Assembly (NCBI RefSeq): GCF_900129565.1
Contig: NZ_FQWD01000002.1
Span: 477,428 to 541,427, forward strand
DNA: 64,000 bases
Origin: Marisediminitalea aggregata
GTDB lineage: Bacteria > Pseudomonadota > Gammaproteobacteria > Enterobacterales > Alteromonadaceae
Reading direction: 5' to 3'
A program made the position numbers and the translations under genes. Numbering within the stretch: the first letter of the stretch is position 1; every line of letters begins with the position of its first letter. Below are positions 17,143-25,590 of this stretch, in pieces. The notes under the pieces are model-generated. The model searched no databases. It was not told where the DNA came from and saw only the letters and a program-made list of their open reading frames with translations.

Positions 17143-20100
17143 GTGTCGCTGCGTCAATTCGTAACCCGCCCAGTAATAGGGATGCTTGTAACGCCTTGAG
17201 CTTTGCATCCCTGCTATCGCCAAATTCAGTGCTTGTTCGGCATTGCTGCCCGATTGGATCGCTCTGTAAAAGTGCGCAGCAAACATACCTGAAGCCCGGT
17301 CGACAATTGGCCATTTGGTCGCCACTACGGTTTGCGCTCCCGATTGTAAAAAGGCCCTGGCCAGACTCAACGAACCCACTCCGTCGAAATCCCGGCCGTT
17401 GGCAGTATCGCACGCATTTAAAAACACTAGATTGTTGGCAAACCCAGAGTGTTCGATGGCCCGAATATCAATAAGCGTGCCGCCCGTCCCATTGGCAGAA
17501 GCCTGATTCAGAGCAAGCCCAACCACGTCGGGTTCAGTGGGATCGTAAATATTATGCGCGGCAATGTGCAGGATGTTTGCCTGGCGTGTATCTTCGGAAA
17601 ACAAAGCCTCGTCGGTGGCCGCATTATTCAACAGTACGTCTATCGGTTGTGGGGCAAACGCAGCCTGTATCTGCTCAGCTTCCACTTTGGCCCAGGGAAG
17701 CGCATCCAGCGCCGCCAGCTCACCTGACTGCGCATTGATTTGTTGTGTTGCCAGCACGCGGATTACTGCGCTGTCTGACGCCATATTCTGATTTTGTACT
17801 GTCCGTGTCGACGACATCACCCGTTTAAACGCCGCGGGAGGCGACGGTAAAGAGGCCACAAGTGCATTCAGTGACACAGTATTCACCGGCACATGACCGG
17901 CGACAATCCAGGTACTTGCGCTGTCTTCCGTCAACATGGGCGCAAATAGCTGTTCCGCTAGTGTTTGAAGGCGCCTTTCAGCATCCTGGCGGCGTTGCAT
18001 TACAGACAGCGCGGCCTCCTCCGCCAGTGCCACCAGCGTTTGCAGTGGTGCAATAGCGTGAAGAGTAACGGTATCGGCGCTTATTACCACAGCTCGAATA
18101 TGTTGTTCAGCAGGAACATACAAGACAACACGCTCCCCAGCACCAAGCGATGCTTGTACCTGAGCAAGGCAATCCTGAATATCACACAGCGTTTGAGACG
18201 TGCCACCTGCCGTTACTTCGTTCACTTGCTCAGAGGTTTGCGTCTTAGATGCATACATACTGGCATGGCGAAGCAAATCGACTTCAAGCAATTGCTGTAA
18301 CCTAACCGCAAGTGGTGCTACGCCGCTGTCGAAACGCTGGGTATTAAGTGCGTTTAACCGCTGCTGGCGCGTTGCATCGAGAGAGAAAGGCTGTTGCCGA
18401 ATATTCAACTCATTCAGAAGCAACAGGTTACCGGCAAGGTAGGCATTCGATGCAGGCGTGTTCTTTTTCATAAGCTGAGCCAGCCATAACGTATAAAAAT
18501 CATTAACGCTATGACGCCATGCCGCACTCATGTCATTGCCAGACATCGCTCGTAATTGCGATATGATCATGGCATGCGTTGCTTCCGCGTAGGCATCACT
18601 TTCGACATCACCACGCTTTAGCAGAATCTCGTACTGGCGTTTACGCACTTTTACCGCCAATAAACTGGTGACCTGCACCTGTTCGTCAGAAAGCGATGCC
18701 AGCCAATCTGAGGCCTCGTTTGTCGCGCCCCGTTGATAGGCTATATCCGCCAGTTTCAATACGGCTTCTGTTTTTAAAGACACATCAATGTCTTCGTTGA
18801 CCAACTGCTTTAGCTGCTCTGTGAGTGCATCCGCAGCCACTGGTGTGGCTATGCCCAAGTCCGCTGCTTCCAGTGAAGCTACTAACGCGATCGCCTGCTT
18901 TTCATAAACCGTGCCGGTCATCAGGCCTTCATAGCACGCTCTGACCAGCGGCGCCGCAGAGGTGGTTACACCGCTTCGCATCAGGCTTTGCGCAAGACGA
19001 CACTGTAATTCGGCTTTTACCTTGGGTGCGTTGTCCGCCACTCGCTCTATAGCACCATGTAAGTAAGCCGCGGCTTTATTGTATTCACCCAGCCTGAAAT
19101 ATACCGTACTGACATTCTGGTAGGTAAAGGCTTCCAGGTCCGGGTCTTCGTGGGACTGTAGCAGTACTAACAGCGTCAGCAAGTGATATTGAGACGCATT
19201 GAAATCCTGACGACGACTTTGCAACCAGGCAATATTGGAATGAATGGTAATCTGTTGTTTTATATTGTTATCTTTTTCAGCCGCGGCGAGCGCTTTACGC
19301 TCGTATCGCAATGCTTCGCTGAGATTATAATCCGCGGTTTCAGGTGTTTGTTGAGCAAGCTTGATGTAAAGAAACCCAACATTGTCGTACAGGGTAATAA
19401 CGTCATCATTTGCCAGCAGATGTCCGTCGGGGCCTTCGAGTAGCGCTTCACTGTTCGATAGCGCCAGCCTGCCCGCATTTACCTGATTGTCGTCTAAATA
19501 GGCCTCGCCCAATAGCACGCCCGCTTTAAATTGCACAACAACAGACAACGAATCGTCATTTACCAGGCTTTTGAATATCTCAATCGCCTCGGTATTTTCG
19601 CGCTGACGCAAATAGATTTTTCCCTTAAGCAAGGTCATGACCGGACCCAGCGCTTGCGGCATGGACGATGGCGGAAACCGGGTTAGCACATCGGTTGCTA
19701 ATTCAAATTGGTAGGTATTAAACAATAGCTCTGCAGTAATCGCTGCCAGCACGGCTTCAGACGGTGACATGCTTGCCAGCGATACCGTTTCAGTAAGCGT
19801 GCTATAAGCCGTATTGGCCAGATCTTTTTCAGCAGAAAACGGGTCTGCCAGATAGTGCTGTAAAATGGGTAACCACAAGGCGTGCTGTTGTGCATCCAGG
19901 CTGATTGAATTGCCCTTTTCTGCACAGGTTGAGTTGTCGACTGCTTGTGCCACGTAAAGCTGAACGACAGACAACACCAGCGCTGGCGAATTCGAGGTAC
20001 CAGAATGCGCCTCTATAAACTGCCACCGCACTGCGTCTCGCGTTTCATCCGATTGGGCGTCGATGGCATCTGAGCAGGCAGTGGCATGAGCCACCACCCA

Positions 20101-20145
20101 ACAACTAATAAAAATCCACAACGTTAGTCGCAGTATTGCTTTCAT
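17137..20145 (-). CDS. Exported TPR-CHAT domain protein (caspase-like fold)
   Basis: The 1002-residue product starts with a signal peptide (about 1-22, ending AHATA, then CSD). A Cys right after it could also be lipidated, though the lipobox is poor. The middle (about 100-560) is helical with TPR-like repeats, for example FTYQNVSTVYFRLGEYNKAAAYLHGAIERV. The C-terminal third is a CHAT domain with both catalytic motifs: HIAAH (His860/His864) and LNACDTANG (Cys912), then GAQTVVATKWPIVD and HPYYWAGYEL. CHAT proteins are caspase/separase-like proteases. An extracytoplasmic one is notable. It is the last gene of a five-gene operon headed by an ECF sigma factor and is 21 bp after the preceding small gene. 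Target proteins are unknown. Confidence 0.85.
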   Translation of the reverse strand: MKAILRLTLWIFISCWVVAHATACSDAIDAQSDETRDAVRWQFIEAHSGTSNSPALVLSVVQLYVAQAVDNSTCAEKGNSISLDAQQHALWLPILQHYLADPFSAEKDLANTAYSTLTETVSLASMSPSEAVLAAITAELLFNTYQFELATDVLTRFPPSSMPQALGPVMTLLKGKIYLRQRENTEAIEIFKSLVNDDSLSVVVQFKAGVLLGEAYLDDNQVNAGRLALSNSEALLEGPDGHLLANDDVITLYDNVGFLYIKLAQQTPETADYNLSEALRYERKALAAAEKDNNIKQQITIHSNIAWLQSRRQDFNASQYHLLTLLVLLQSHEDPDLEAFTYQNVSTVYFRLGEYNKAAAYLHGAIERVADNAPKVKAELQCRLAQSLMRSGVTTSAAPLVRACYEGLMTGTVYEKQAIALVASLEAADLGIATPVAADALTEQLKQLVNEDIDVSLKTEAVLKLADIAYQRGATNEASDWLASLSDEQVQVTSLLAVKVRKRQYEILLKRGDVESDAYAEATHAMIISQLRAMSGNDMSAAWRHSVNDFYTLWLAQLMKKNTPASNAYLAGNLLLLNELNIRQQPFSLDATRQQRLNALNTQRFDSGVAPLAVRLQQLLEVDLLRHASMYASKTQTSEQVNEVTAGGTSQTLCDIQDCLAQVQASLGAGERVVLYVPAEQHIRAVVISADTVTLHAIAPLQTLVALAEEAALSVMQRRQDAERRLQTLAEQLFAPMLTEDSASTWIVAGHVPVNTVSLNALVASLPSPPAAFKRVMSSTRTVQNQNMASDSAVIRVLATQQINAQSGELAALDALPWAKVEAEQIQAAFAPQPIDVLLNNAATDEALFSEDTRQANILHIAAHNIYDPTEPDVVGLALNQASANGTGGTLIDIRAIEHSGFANNLVFLNACDTANGRDFDGVGSLSLARAFLQSGAQTVVATKWPIVDRASGMFAAHFYRAIQSGSNAEQALNLAIAGMQSSRRYKHPYYWAGYELTQRHL

Positions 20146-20166
20146 TTTGCTGTGCTCATGGTATTG

Positions 20167-20673
20167 CTACCCACCAGTGTTAGTGCAGCGCCAACGTGGT
20201 GCCGTGCGGGACGACGCGTAGATAGAACCAATCAGGCTCTTGGTCGTTACGCCCAATTTATACCGCGCAACAATACAGGCGGTGACTTCTTCTTCCGACA
20301 TGCCGGGCTTCACATTTTTATTCTCATCACCTGCCGTCCAGTGGGTCTGGTCGCTCCAATAATAATCGTGGTTCATGGCGAAATTACCGGACTCCATATC
20401 AAGATCGAAGAACACAACATCCAGTAAATACACGCCAGGTGACGGTTCTTCAACCATGTAAAATACCGTTGTGCCGGCAAACCCCATCGGTTCGTAAATC
20501 TTTTCGCGATCACCACCATCCATAGTAAGAATTAACTGGCTCGCTTTTACATCCAGCTTTGCCGTTATCTCGCTGTTTAACGCGGGCAGATACTGGGCAT
20601 GGAAGTCAGTTTTATCTTTAATTGTTGAAGCAACTTCGTTTACCACCCAGGTTCCTTTTAACTCATTGATCAT
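20167..20673 (-). CDS. Unrecognised small protein in the ECF-peroxidase-CHAT operon
   Basis: ATG at 20673 is chosen because GGAA sits about 8 nt upstream; this gives 168 residues and an 11-bp overlap with the peroxidase stop. No signal peptide or membrane segment. The sequence (MINELKGTWVVNEVAST...) reads as alternating strands, with acidic surface stretches and an STRAP-like C-terminus that is basic. I do not recognise a family; the opening ELKGTWVV resembles the first strand of lipocalin/calycin-like barrels, but that is weak. Translational coupling to the peroxidase suggests the two products act together. Confidence 0.7.
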   Translation of the reverse strand: MINELKGTWVVNEVASTIKDKTDFHAQYLPALNSEITAKLDVKASQLILTMDGGDREKIYEPMGFAGTTVFYMVEEPSPGVYLLDVVFFDLDMESGNFAMNHDYYWSDQTHWTAGDENKNVKPGMSEEEVTACIVARYKLGVTTKSLIGSIYASSRTAPRWRCTNTGG

Positions 20674-22066
20674 GCTGTTTTCCTTCTTGCTGTAGTACAT
20701 AGCGAACCATTTCGCTCATGCTCGAAATCGTCTCGATTTGCAGAGGCAATGCACGCACATCAAAGTCTGCCTGCCCCGGCGTATGCTGTAAGGTTAACTT
20801 GAAAAACGCAGCAACCAGTATACTACCCATCGGCCCTAATATGCCTTGGTCGCGGTATGCTCGCCCACGCATCACTTCACCTTCACGCAAAATGAAGTAC
20901 CACAACGGTGTTGTGTTATTAAACATTTCACCGTTACTAATATGCGAAAAATAGCCGTTATCCAGATTGTCGCTATGCAAAATACCAGACGGCGATGCCA
21001 GTTGTTGGCATACCTGCTGAAACGTCTCGTTTTGCATAATGGCCTGAGCGCACGGCAATTCCTGATCGCGGCTGCGCAGTAAATTTCGTACGGCCAAGCG
21101 ATTTAACGGCGACGCAATGTGGGGAATTTTTAGCGGCACGGTTGGCCTGACTGGCAGGGCAACCTGCACAAAGGGATGATCCGTCACTGAATCATAAAAA
21201 AACAGCTGCCAGTCTACGCCGAGTTCAGGCGGAATATGCCGGTGATGTTGGTAATAATCCCGCCCGCCGCGGTAGTCAAACAGTTCGTCCAGCGTGATGC
21301 TTCGCTTCGCATTCACACCATAAATGCCTCTCACCTGAGCGTGACCAAATCGATAGGCCGCCAAATTAAACGCATTCGGGCGGTTAAAGTCAGCGTCACT
21401 GTACAGCGACCAATGGGTCCATTGCTGTTCCGGTGTGCCAAAATAGCCATGCCACACCTCGTCGCACAGCAAGCGCTTTAAGTAGTCCTGCACAATAATT
21501 CGTCGATACACCTGCTCAACACAGGCTCTGGCCTGTTGCCTTAACACCGAGGGATCACGCTCAGCGCCAGACGCAATAAGTTCAGCGATTACCGCATTGT
21601 GCAGTCGCAGCATAAGAGTGTGAAACTGAGAAAGCAGAAAGTTTTCGTCGTTGCGGGCGTCACCTATCAAAGCGAAGCCTTCGGCATCGCGGGGCATATC
21701 CCACACGGTTATATTTGCGTCATTCACGCCTAAAGACTGCAATGCAAACGCACCCGGCATTGTGTTACACAAAGCATCAGGCTGCGCCGATACATGGCTG
21801 TAAAGCCCGTGTAAATCTAACATCGGGCGCATTTTCTGGGTTAGCTTACCGGGGCCATCAAAGGGGGTATCTTCGTCGGTAAAATAAGAAAGGTCATGGT
21901 CGACAAACTGACCTAAATAAGTGAAGCCGGCAGGTAAATCGTAAGGCGCTTTAACAGTAGTAGTGCTGGCAATCCGATTAGACATTGCCAGCCCAAGCGC
22001 CATTAATTGCTCGTTTGTTGGCTCATTTAACGGCTCATACTTCACAGCACAATGGCCAAGCGCCAT
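20663..22066 (-). CDS. Animal-type haem peroxidase family protein
   Basis: The 467-residue product carries the complete catalytic set of the myeloperoxidase-like superfamily: GQFVDHD (Gln53, Asp56 for haem attachment, distal His57), the catalytic Arg138 with Glu141 in DARNDENF, HTLMLRLHN after it, the proximal His242 in YRFGHAQVRG, and LLRSRDQELP further on. An intact set predicts H2O2-dependent oxidation of a halide, lipid or aromatic substrate. No signal peptide is visible, so it is probably cytoplasmic, unlike most secreted eukaryotic relatives. It sits 10 bp after the anti-sigma-like gene and overlaps the next gene by 11 bp. Substrate cannot be read. Confidence 0.88.
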   Translation of the reverse strand: MALGHCAVKYEPLNEPTNEQLMALGLAMSNRIASTTTVKAPYDLPAGFTYLGQFVDHDLSYFTDEDTPFDGPGKLTQKMRPMLDLHGLYSHVSAQPDALCNTMPGAFALQSLGVNDANITVWDMPRDAEGFALIGDARNDENFLLSQFHTLMLRLHNAVIAELIASGAERDPSVLRQQARACVEQVYRRIIVQDYLKRLLCDEVWHGYFGTPEQQWTHWSLYSDADFNRPNAFNLAAYRFGHAQVRGIYGVNAKRSITLDELFDYRGGRDYYQHHRHIPPELGVDWQLFFYDSVTDHPFVQVALPVRPTVPLKIPHIASPLNRLAVRNLLRSRDQELPCAQAIMQNETFQQVCQQLASPSGILHSDNLDNGYFSHISNGEMFNNTTPLWYFILREGEVMRGRAYRDQGILGPMGSILVAAFFKLTLQHTPGQADFDVRALPLQIETISSMSEMVRYVLQQEGKQHDQ

Positions 22067-22076
22067 ACAAACTTCC

Positions 22077-22721
22077 TTATTCCATGTTTAGGATAAATCC
22101 AATTTCCTGAGGGGCGTTTTCGCCAGCATCAGTCACTTCCACTTTGTATTCACCACTATGCACTTGCTCACGCGATAATACCACCAGCAATTCACCGTGT
22201 TCGTTGCCTTTCACCTGATAGGCCATTACAACCCGGGCAGAATCCTTGGCCGTTACGGTTACCGAATACGTTGCATCCGGTTCAGCAAAATACGTTTGTA
22301 CCATTAACGCCATTACGTCTGAGTCTTTCTTCAGAACAAAAACCGGTAGCGCCGACGACGCCGAGCGAACGGTTTCCAGGTACTCCACCTGAGAGCTCAC
22401 CAGGCCATTAGATTTACCACCGGTATGCGAAAGTGTAAACACGATAGCGCAAGCGGCAAATGTACATACACTGGCACGCATTGGCGATGCCCAGCAGTTT
22501 GCTCGAATCCACTGCCAGAAGCCCGCACCGGCTTTGTTGTGTTGCACGGCGTCTACCAGCGTTTGCTTATACAGATGGTCGATTTCTACGGTATCAACTA
22601 ACGCCGGATTGTCCAGCATGTGCAGCTCAAATTCGACTCGTTCAGAGTCCGATAATTTGTTGTGCAAGTAGCGTTGTAACATGTCCGGGTTATCAAATTT
22701 AGGAGTGTTGTGTTGTGTCAT
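22077..22721 (-). CDS. Putative membrane-anchored anti-sigma factor
   Basis: Start ATG at 22721 (an upstream GTG at 22736 is also possible) gives 214 residues and a 23-bp overlap with the sigma gene. The first 50 residues (MLQRYLHNKLSDSERVEFELHMLDNPAL) look like the cytoplasmic helical sigma-binding part of anti-sigma factors but lack the zinc-binding HxxxCxxC pattern. One membrane segment follows at about 88-103 (ASVCTFAACAIVFTLS), then an approximately 110-residue extracytoplasmic beta-rich domain ending DAGENAPQEIGFILNME. Identification rests on position and architecture rather than a strong motif. Confidence 0.7.
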   Translation of the reverse strand: MTQHNTPKFDNPDMLQRYLHNKLSDSERVEFELHMLDNPALVDTVEIDHLYKQTLVDAVQHNKAGAGFWQWIRANCWASPMRASVCTFAACAIVFTLSHTGGKSNGLVSSQVEYLETVRSASSALPVFVLKKDSDVMALMVQTYFAEPDATYSVTVTAKDSARVVMAYQVKGNEHGELLVVLSREQVHSGEYKVEVTDAGENAPQEIGFILNME

Positions 22722-23493
22722 ATTCCTTACCTTCACTACTGTCAGACACGCCGTCTTTGGTAATGTTATTGCTTATCCGTTGTGACAAGTGATATGAAAC
22801 CTGAAGTTCTCTCACTTGTTCATCCGCAATGGTCGTTGGTGAAGTCTCACCACACAACAACACAACCAAACCACATCCCAATAATGACACCAGAGAGAAA
22901 TTGCTACCCTGTTCGCTAATCGCCAGACTCAGTTTCTGCTTTAGCCGCTGACGCGCTCGATAAAGCACCCGGTCAAAATGCTCCGGCGACAACGACAGTA
23001 AATCGCACAACTCTTCTTTTGACGTGCCGTGAACAAAATATTCCACCAGAATATCCCGGTCACGTTCTACCGGCATTTCATTCAGTACGCCTGCAACCAA
23101 CGCGACTATCTTTTCGCGCTGGCACTGCTGCGCGGGTCCGTCGAGCTCGCCAAACAACCTGTCGAGATCGTCTGTAAATTCAGTTTTCTGACGTTTTTCT
23201 TTGCGTTTGTGGGCAATAAGCAGATTAGTAGCGGTTCGGTGAACAAATGAAGTAAGTGCTTTGGCTTCACGAATTTCGCCAGCACGGGCTTTTACCAGGC
23301 AAACACACAGGGCTTCCTGAGCCATGTCACTGGCCATGCTGTGGTCGTGGCAATCTCTGAACAACATAAGATACAGCGCGCGCCAATAGTGACGCACGAG
23401 TTCTTCTTCTGCAGACTTGTTGCCTGAAGCAATACCACTTAATAGAGATTCAGGTGAGCCCGAGATAGCTGGTTTAGTCTCAGGTAGCACCAC
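22699..23493 (-). CDS. ECF-type RNA polymerase sigma factor with C-terminal hydrophobic segment
   Basis: The 264-residue product has sigma region 2 (about 24-97: EEELVRHYWRALYLMLFRDCHDHSMASDMAQEAL ... LTSFVHRTATNLLIAHKR) and region 4 (about 130-187: LNEMPVERDRDILVEYFVHGTSKEELCDLLSLSPEHFDRVLYRARQRLKQKL). Unlike ordinary ECF factors, about 75 residues follow region 4, including a hydrophobic stretch FSLVSLLGCGLVVLLCG (199-215) long enough to cross or enter the membrane, and a polar tail. It heads the operon with the anti-sigma-like, peroxidase, small-protein and CHAT genes, so it probably drives them. No matching ECF promoter was identified by eye upstream. Confidence 0.88.
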   Translation of the reverse strand: MVLPETKPAISGSPESLLSGIASGNKSAEEELVRHYWRALYLMLFRDCHDHSMASDMAQEALCVCLVKARAGEIREAKALTSFVHRTATNLLIAHKRKEKRQKTEFTDDLDRLFGELDGPAQQCQREKIVALVAGVLNEMPVERDRDILVEYFVHGTSKEELCDLLSLSPEHFDRVLYRARQRLKQKLSLAISEQGSNFSLVSLLGCGLVVLLCGETSPTTIADEQVRELQVSYHLSQRISNNITKDGVSDSSEGKEYDTTQHS

Positions 23494-23732
23494 GTTCTAA
23501 CTGTATGAAAATAAGATAATTACGAGGCTAAGGTAAAACAGAGTCGGTGGCAAGAGTAATACATGGAAATCTGTCTATTATCTGCTACACCTTATCTGTT
23601 AGTAAAAAAATGAAATTTAAGTGAGAGAACTTAGGTTCATGTGACACAGGGTTAAAAGACACAACAAAGTTCTGAATACCAGACAGGCATTCAGGCGACA
23701 TTATTTAACCCAACAACAGTGTGAAGTAAGCT

Positions 23733-24155
23733 ATGCAGCAGTCAAAGAAGCTCCATAAATACACGTTACAGGAAGATGTACACTTACTGATTGGTATAAA
23801 GCCACCTACCGACATCATTACGTCAGACGTTTCACTGTTACGAGGAGGACGCCTCATCATTAAGCAGGGGTATCAATGGGATGGGCCAAAATGTCGTGGT
23901 TTTTGGTGCAAGAATGCCGTTCGAGGTGCACTTGTACACAGCGTGTTGTACAAATTAATGCAAGAGCAGCATATTCCGACTAATTGCAAAGACGTGGCAG
24001 ATAAAACACTTCTCATGCAATGCATCGACGACGGCACACCGTCTATTGTCGCCAGACTACTTTACTCCATGGCAAAGCGGGAAAAGCTGACGACCTCCAA
24101 ACAAAGTCCGTTTAAACAAACTTCGACTAACAGCGTTAACAGCAGCAACTGTTAA
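23733..24155 (+). CDS. DUF1353-like protein
   Basis: The 140-residue protein has the pattern seen in DUF1353 proteins: a polar beta start, GYQWDGPKCRGFW in place of GFxxDGASxPxxxW, and RGALVHSVLYKLMQ resembling the conserved AAxxHDxLY helix. The C-terminal 25 residues are low-complexity Ser/Thr/Asn/Lys. Members occur in phages and scattered bacteria and have no known biochemical role. It stands alone between the ECF operon and the prepilin gene, with no other phage genes near. Confidence 0.6.
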   Translation: MQQSKKLHKYTLQEDVHLLIGIKPPTDIITSDVSLLRGGRLIIKQGYQWDGPKCRGFWCKNAVRGALVHSVLYKLMQEQHIPTNCKDVADKTLLMQCIDDGTPSIVARLLYSMAKREKLTTSKQSPFKQTSTNSVNSSNC

Positions 24156-24173
24156 CGCGTTAGCGGCTCTGAA

Positions 24174-24710
24174 TTACATGCCATAGAGCTTTACGTCGCC
24201 CGCCTGGCCATCGTAGTTATATCCACCACCGGAGTAGCTGAAAGCATCGGAGTAATACACAAAGTGTGGAGAACTGCTTTGATATACGGCCTCTCCGCCA
24301 TCGCTTTTGATGTATCCGCATATCTGATTATAGGCAAATGCGTTCCACCCCGGGCTCAAGGTAGAGGTGAACGACGCAGCCACACTAATAGGCTCAGCAT
24401 TGCTGAACACTTTATTCCACAGGTCAGCACACCCGGCACTGTCGGTTGTTGAACCAACCGGCCAGCCAACGCTGTTAAAATCGACTGACTGATTCCCAAT
24501 AGCAATAGGTGTTGTCTGTCGAACCTGATATTTAGCATGCAGTAAAGCTACACCACTCTTAAACGCACTTGATGTCGCAACCGTAGTGGCATCGTTTGCA
24601 TCGTCACTGAAATCAATGAACTTCGGTGCAGCAACGACCGATAAAATGCCCAAAATCACGATGACGATAATTAATTCAATAAGGGTAAAACCATGGTTTA
24701 TATTTTTCAT
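24174..24710 (-). CDS. Type IV prepilin (MSHA pilin-like)
   Basis: The 178-residue product has a class III signal: a short basic leader with cleavage at Gly7|Phe8 (NINHG|FTLIELIIVIVILGIL), Glu5 of the mature protein, then a long hydrophobic helix. A pair of Cys (CADLW... and ...QICGY) near the C-terminal half may form the D-region disulfide, as in MshA/MshB. No assembly genes (PilB/C/D or MSH) are near, so it is an orphan pilin using a system encoded elsewhere. Confidence 0.88.
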   Translation of the reverse strand: MKNINHGFTLIELIIVIVILGILSVVAAPKFIDFSDDANDATTVATSSAFKSGVALLHAKYQVRQTTPIAIGNQSVDFNSVGWPVGSTTDSAGCADLWNKVFSNAEPISVAASFTSTLSPGWNAFAYNQICGYIKSDGGEAVYQSSSPHFVYYSDAFSYSGGGYNYDGQAGDVKLYGM

Positions 24711-24900
24711 TCTTAATTTGCCCTTCTACTTCAACAGGGCACGCAGTATATGCGTAGAAAATCGTCGCAGAAACCCATTTCCGCCGAATGTCGTATACCT
24801 GTAGTTACTTACGTACAGCATTTAATACCCTCAAATGCAATCGTTTGCGATGTTAGCGTTGGGCTATTGGTGTTTGCACGAATAATGTTGATGTTTCTCT

Positions 24901-25588
24901 GGTTCCCCGCCTTCGCGGGGATGACGGATAGAGTGGAGAAGCGGAGACGCCTCCCTCCCCGTCATCCCGGGCTTGCCCCGGGACCTTGGCTTGCCCCGGG
25001 ACCTTGGCTTGCCCCGGGACCTTGGCTTGCCCCGGGACCTTGGCTTGCCCCGGGACCTTTTCAAACAGCACGCTCATACCTGATAAGTTCCCCGCCTTCG
25101 CGGGGATGACGGTGGAGTGGATGGGATGACGTGTGGGGTGGTTACAAGATCCCGGATAAGCTCTGCGCGTTTCCGGGACGACGGATGAAGGTATCTCACT
25201 TTGATGCGGAGACGCCCCCCTCCCCCGTCATCCCGGGCTTGCCCCGGGACCTTTTCAAACAGTACGCTCATACCTGATAAGTTCCCCGCCTTCGCGGGGA
25301 TGACGGTGAAGTGGGGGACGACGTGTGGGGTGGTTACAAGATCCCGGATAAGCGCTGCGCGTTTCCGGGACGACGGTTGTATGGATATATCCTTTCCCCG
25401 GTCATCCCGGACTTGTTCCGGGACCTTGGCTTGTCCCGGGACCTTTTCAAACAGCACGCTCGTACCTGATAGGTTCCCCGCCTTCGCGGGGATGACGGTG
25501 AAAGAGCGGAGACGCCACCCTCCCTGTCATCCCGGACTTGTTCCGGGACCTTGGCTTGTCCCGGGACCTTGGCTTGTTCCGGGACCTA
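24901..25588. repeat. REP cluster C with five tandem 18-bp copies and CCCCGCCTTCGCGGGG hairpins
   Basis: This 880-bp gap has no credible gene. It mixes the CGTCATCCCGG/CCGGGACGACGG units with a second palindrome, GTTCCCCGCCTTCGCGGGG followed by ATGACGG (at least four copies). At 24972-25061 the segment CTTGCCCCGGGACCTTGG is repeated in five head-to-tail 18-bp copies, the last diverging to CCTTTT. The cluster ends 3 bp from the stop of the downstream fatty-acid-hydroxylase-family gene. 24711-24900 is AT-rich and unremarkable. Confidence 0.85.
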
Positions 25589-25590
25589 CA

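Noticed and set aside
22077..23493. Classical FecI/FecR iron-uptake regulation
   Set aside because: The second protein lacks the conserved FecR periplasmic motif, no TonB receptor gene is near, and the downstream genes are a peroxidase and a CHAT protein.
23733..24155. Prophage remnant signalled by the DUF1353-like gene
   Set aside because: No integrase, attachment repeats or other phage gene within several kilobases.
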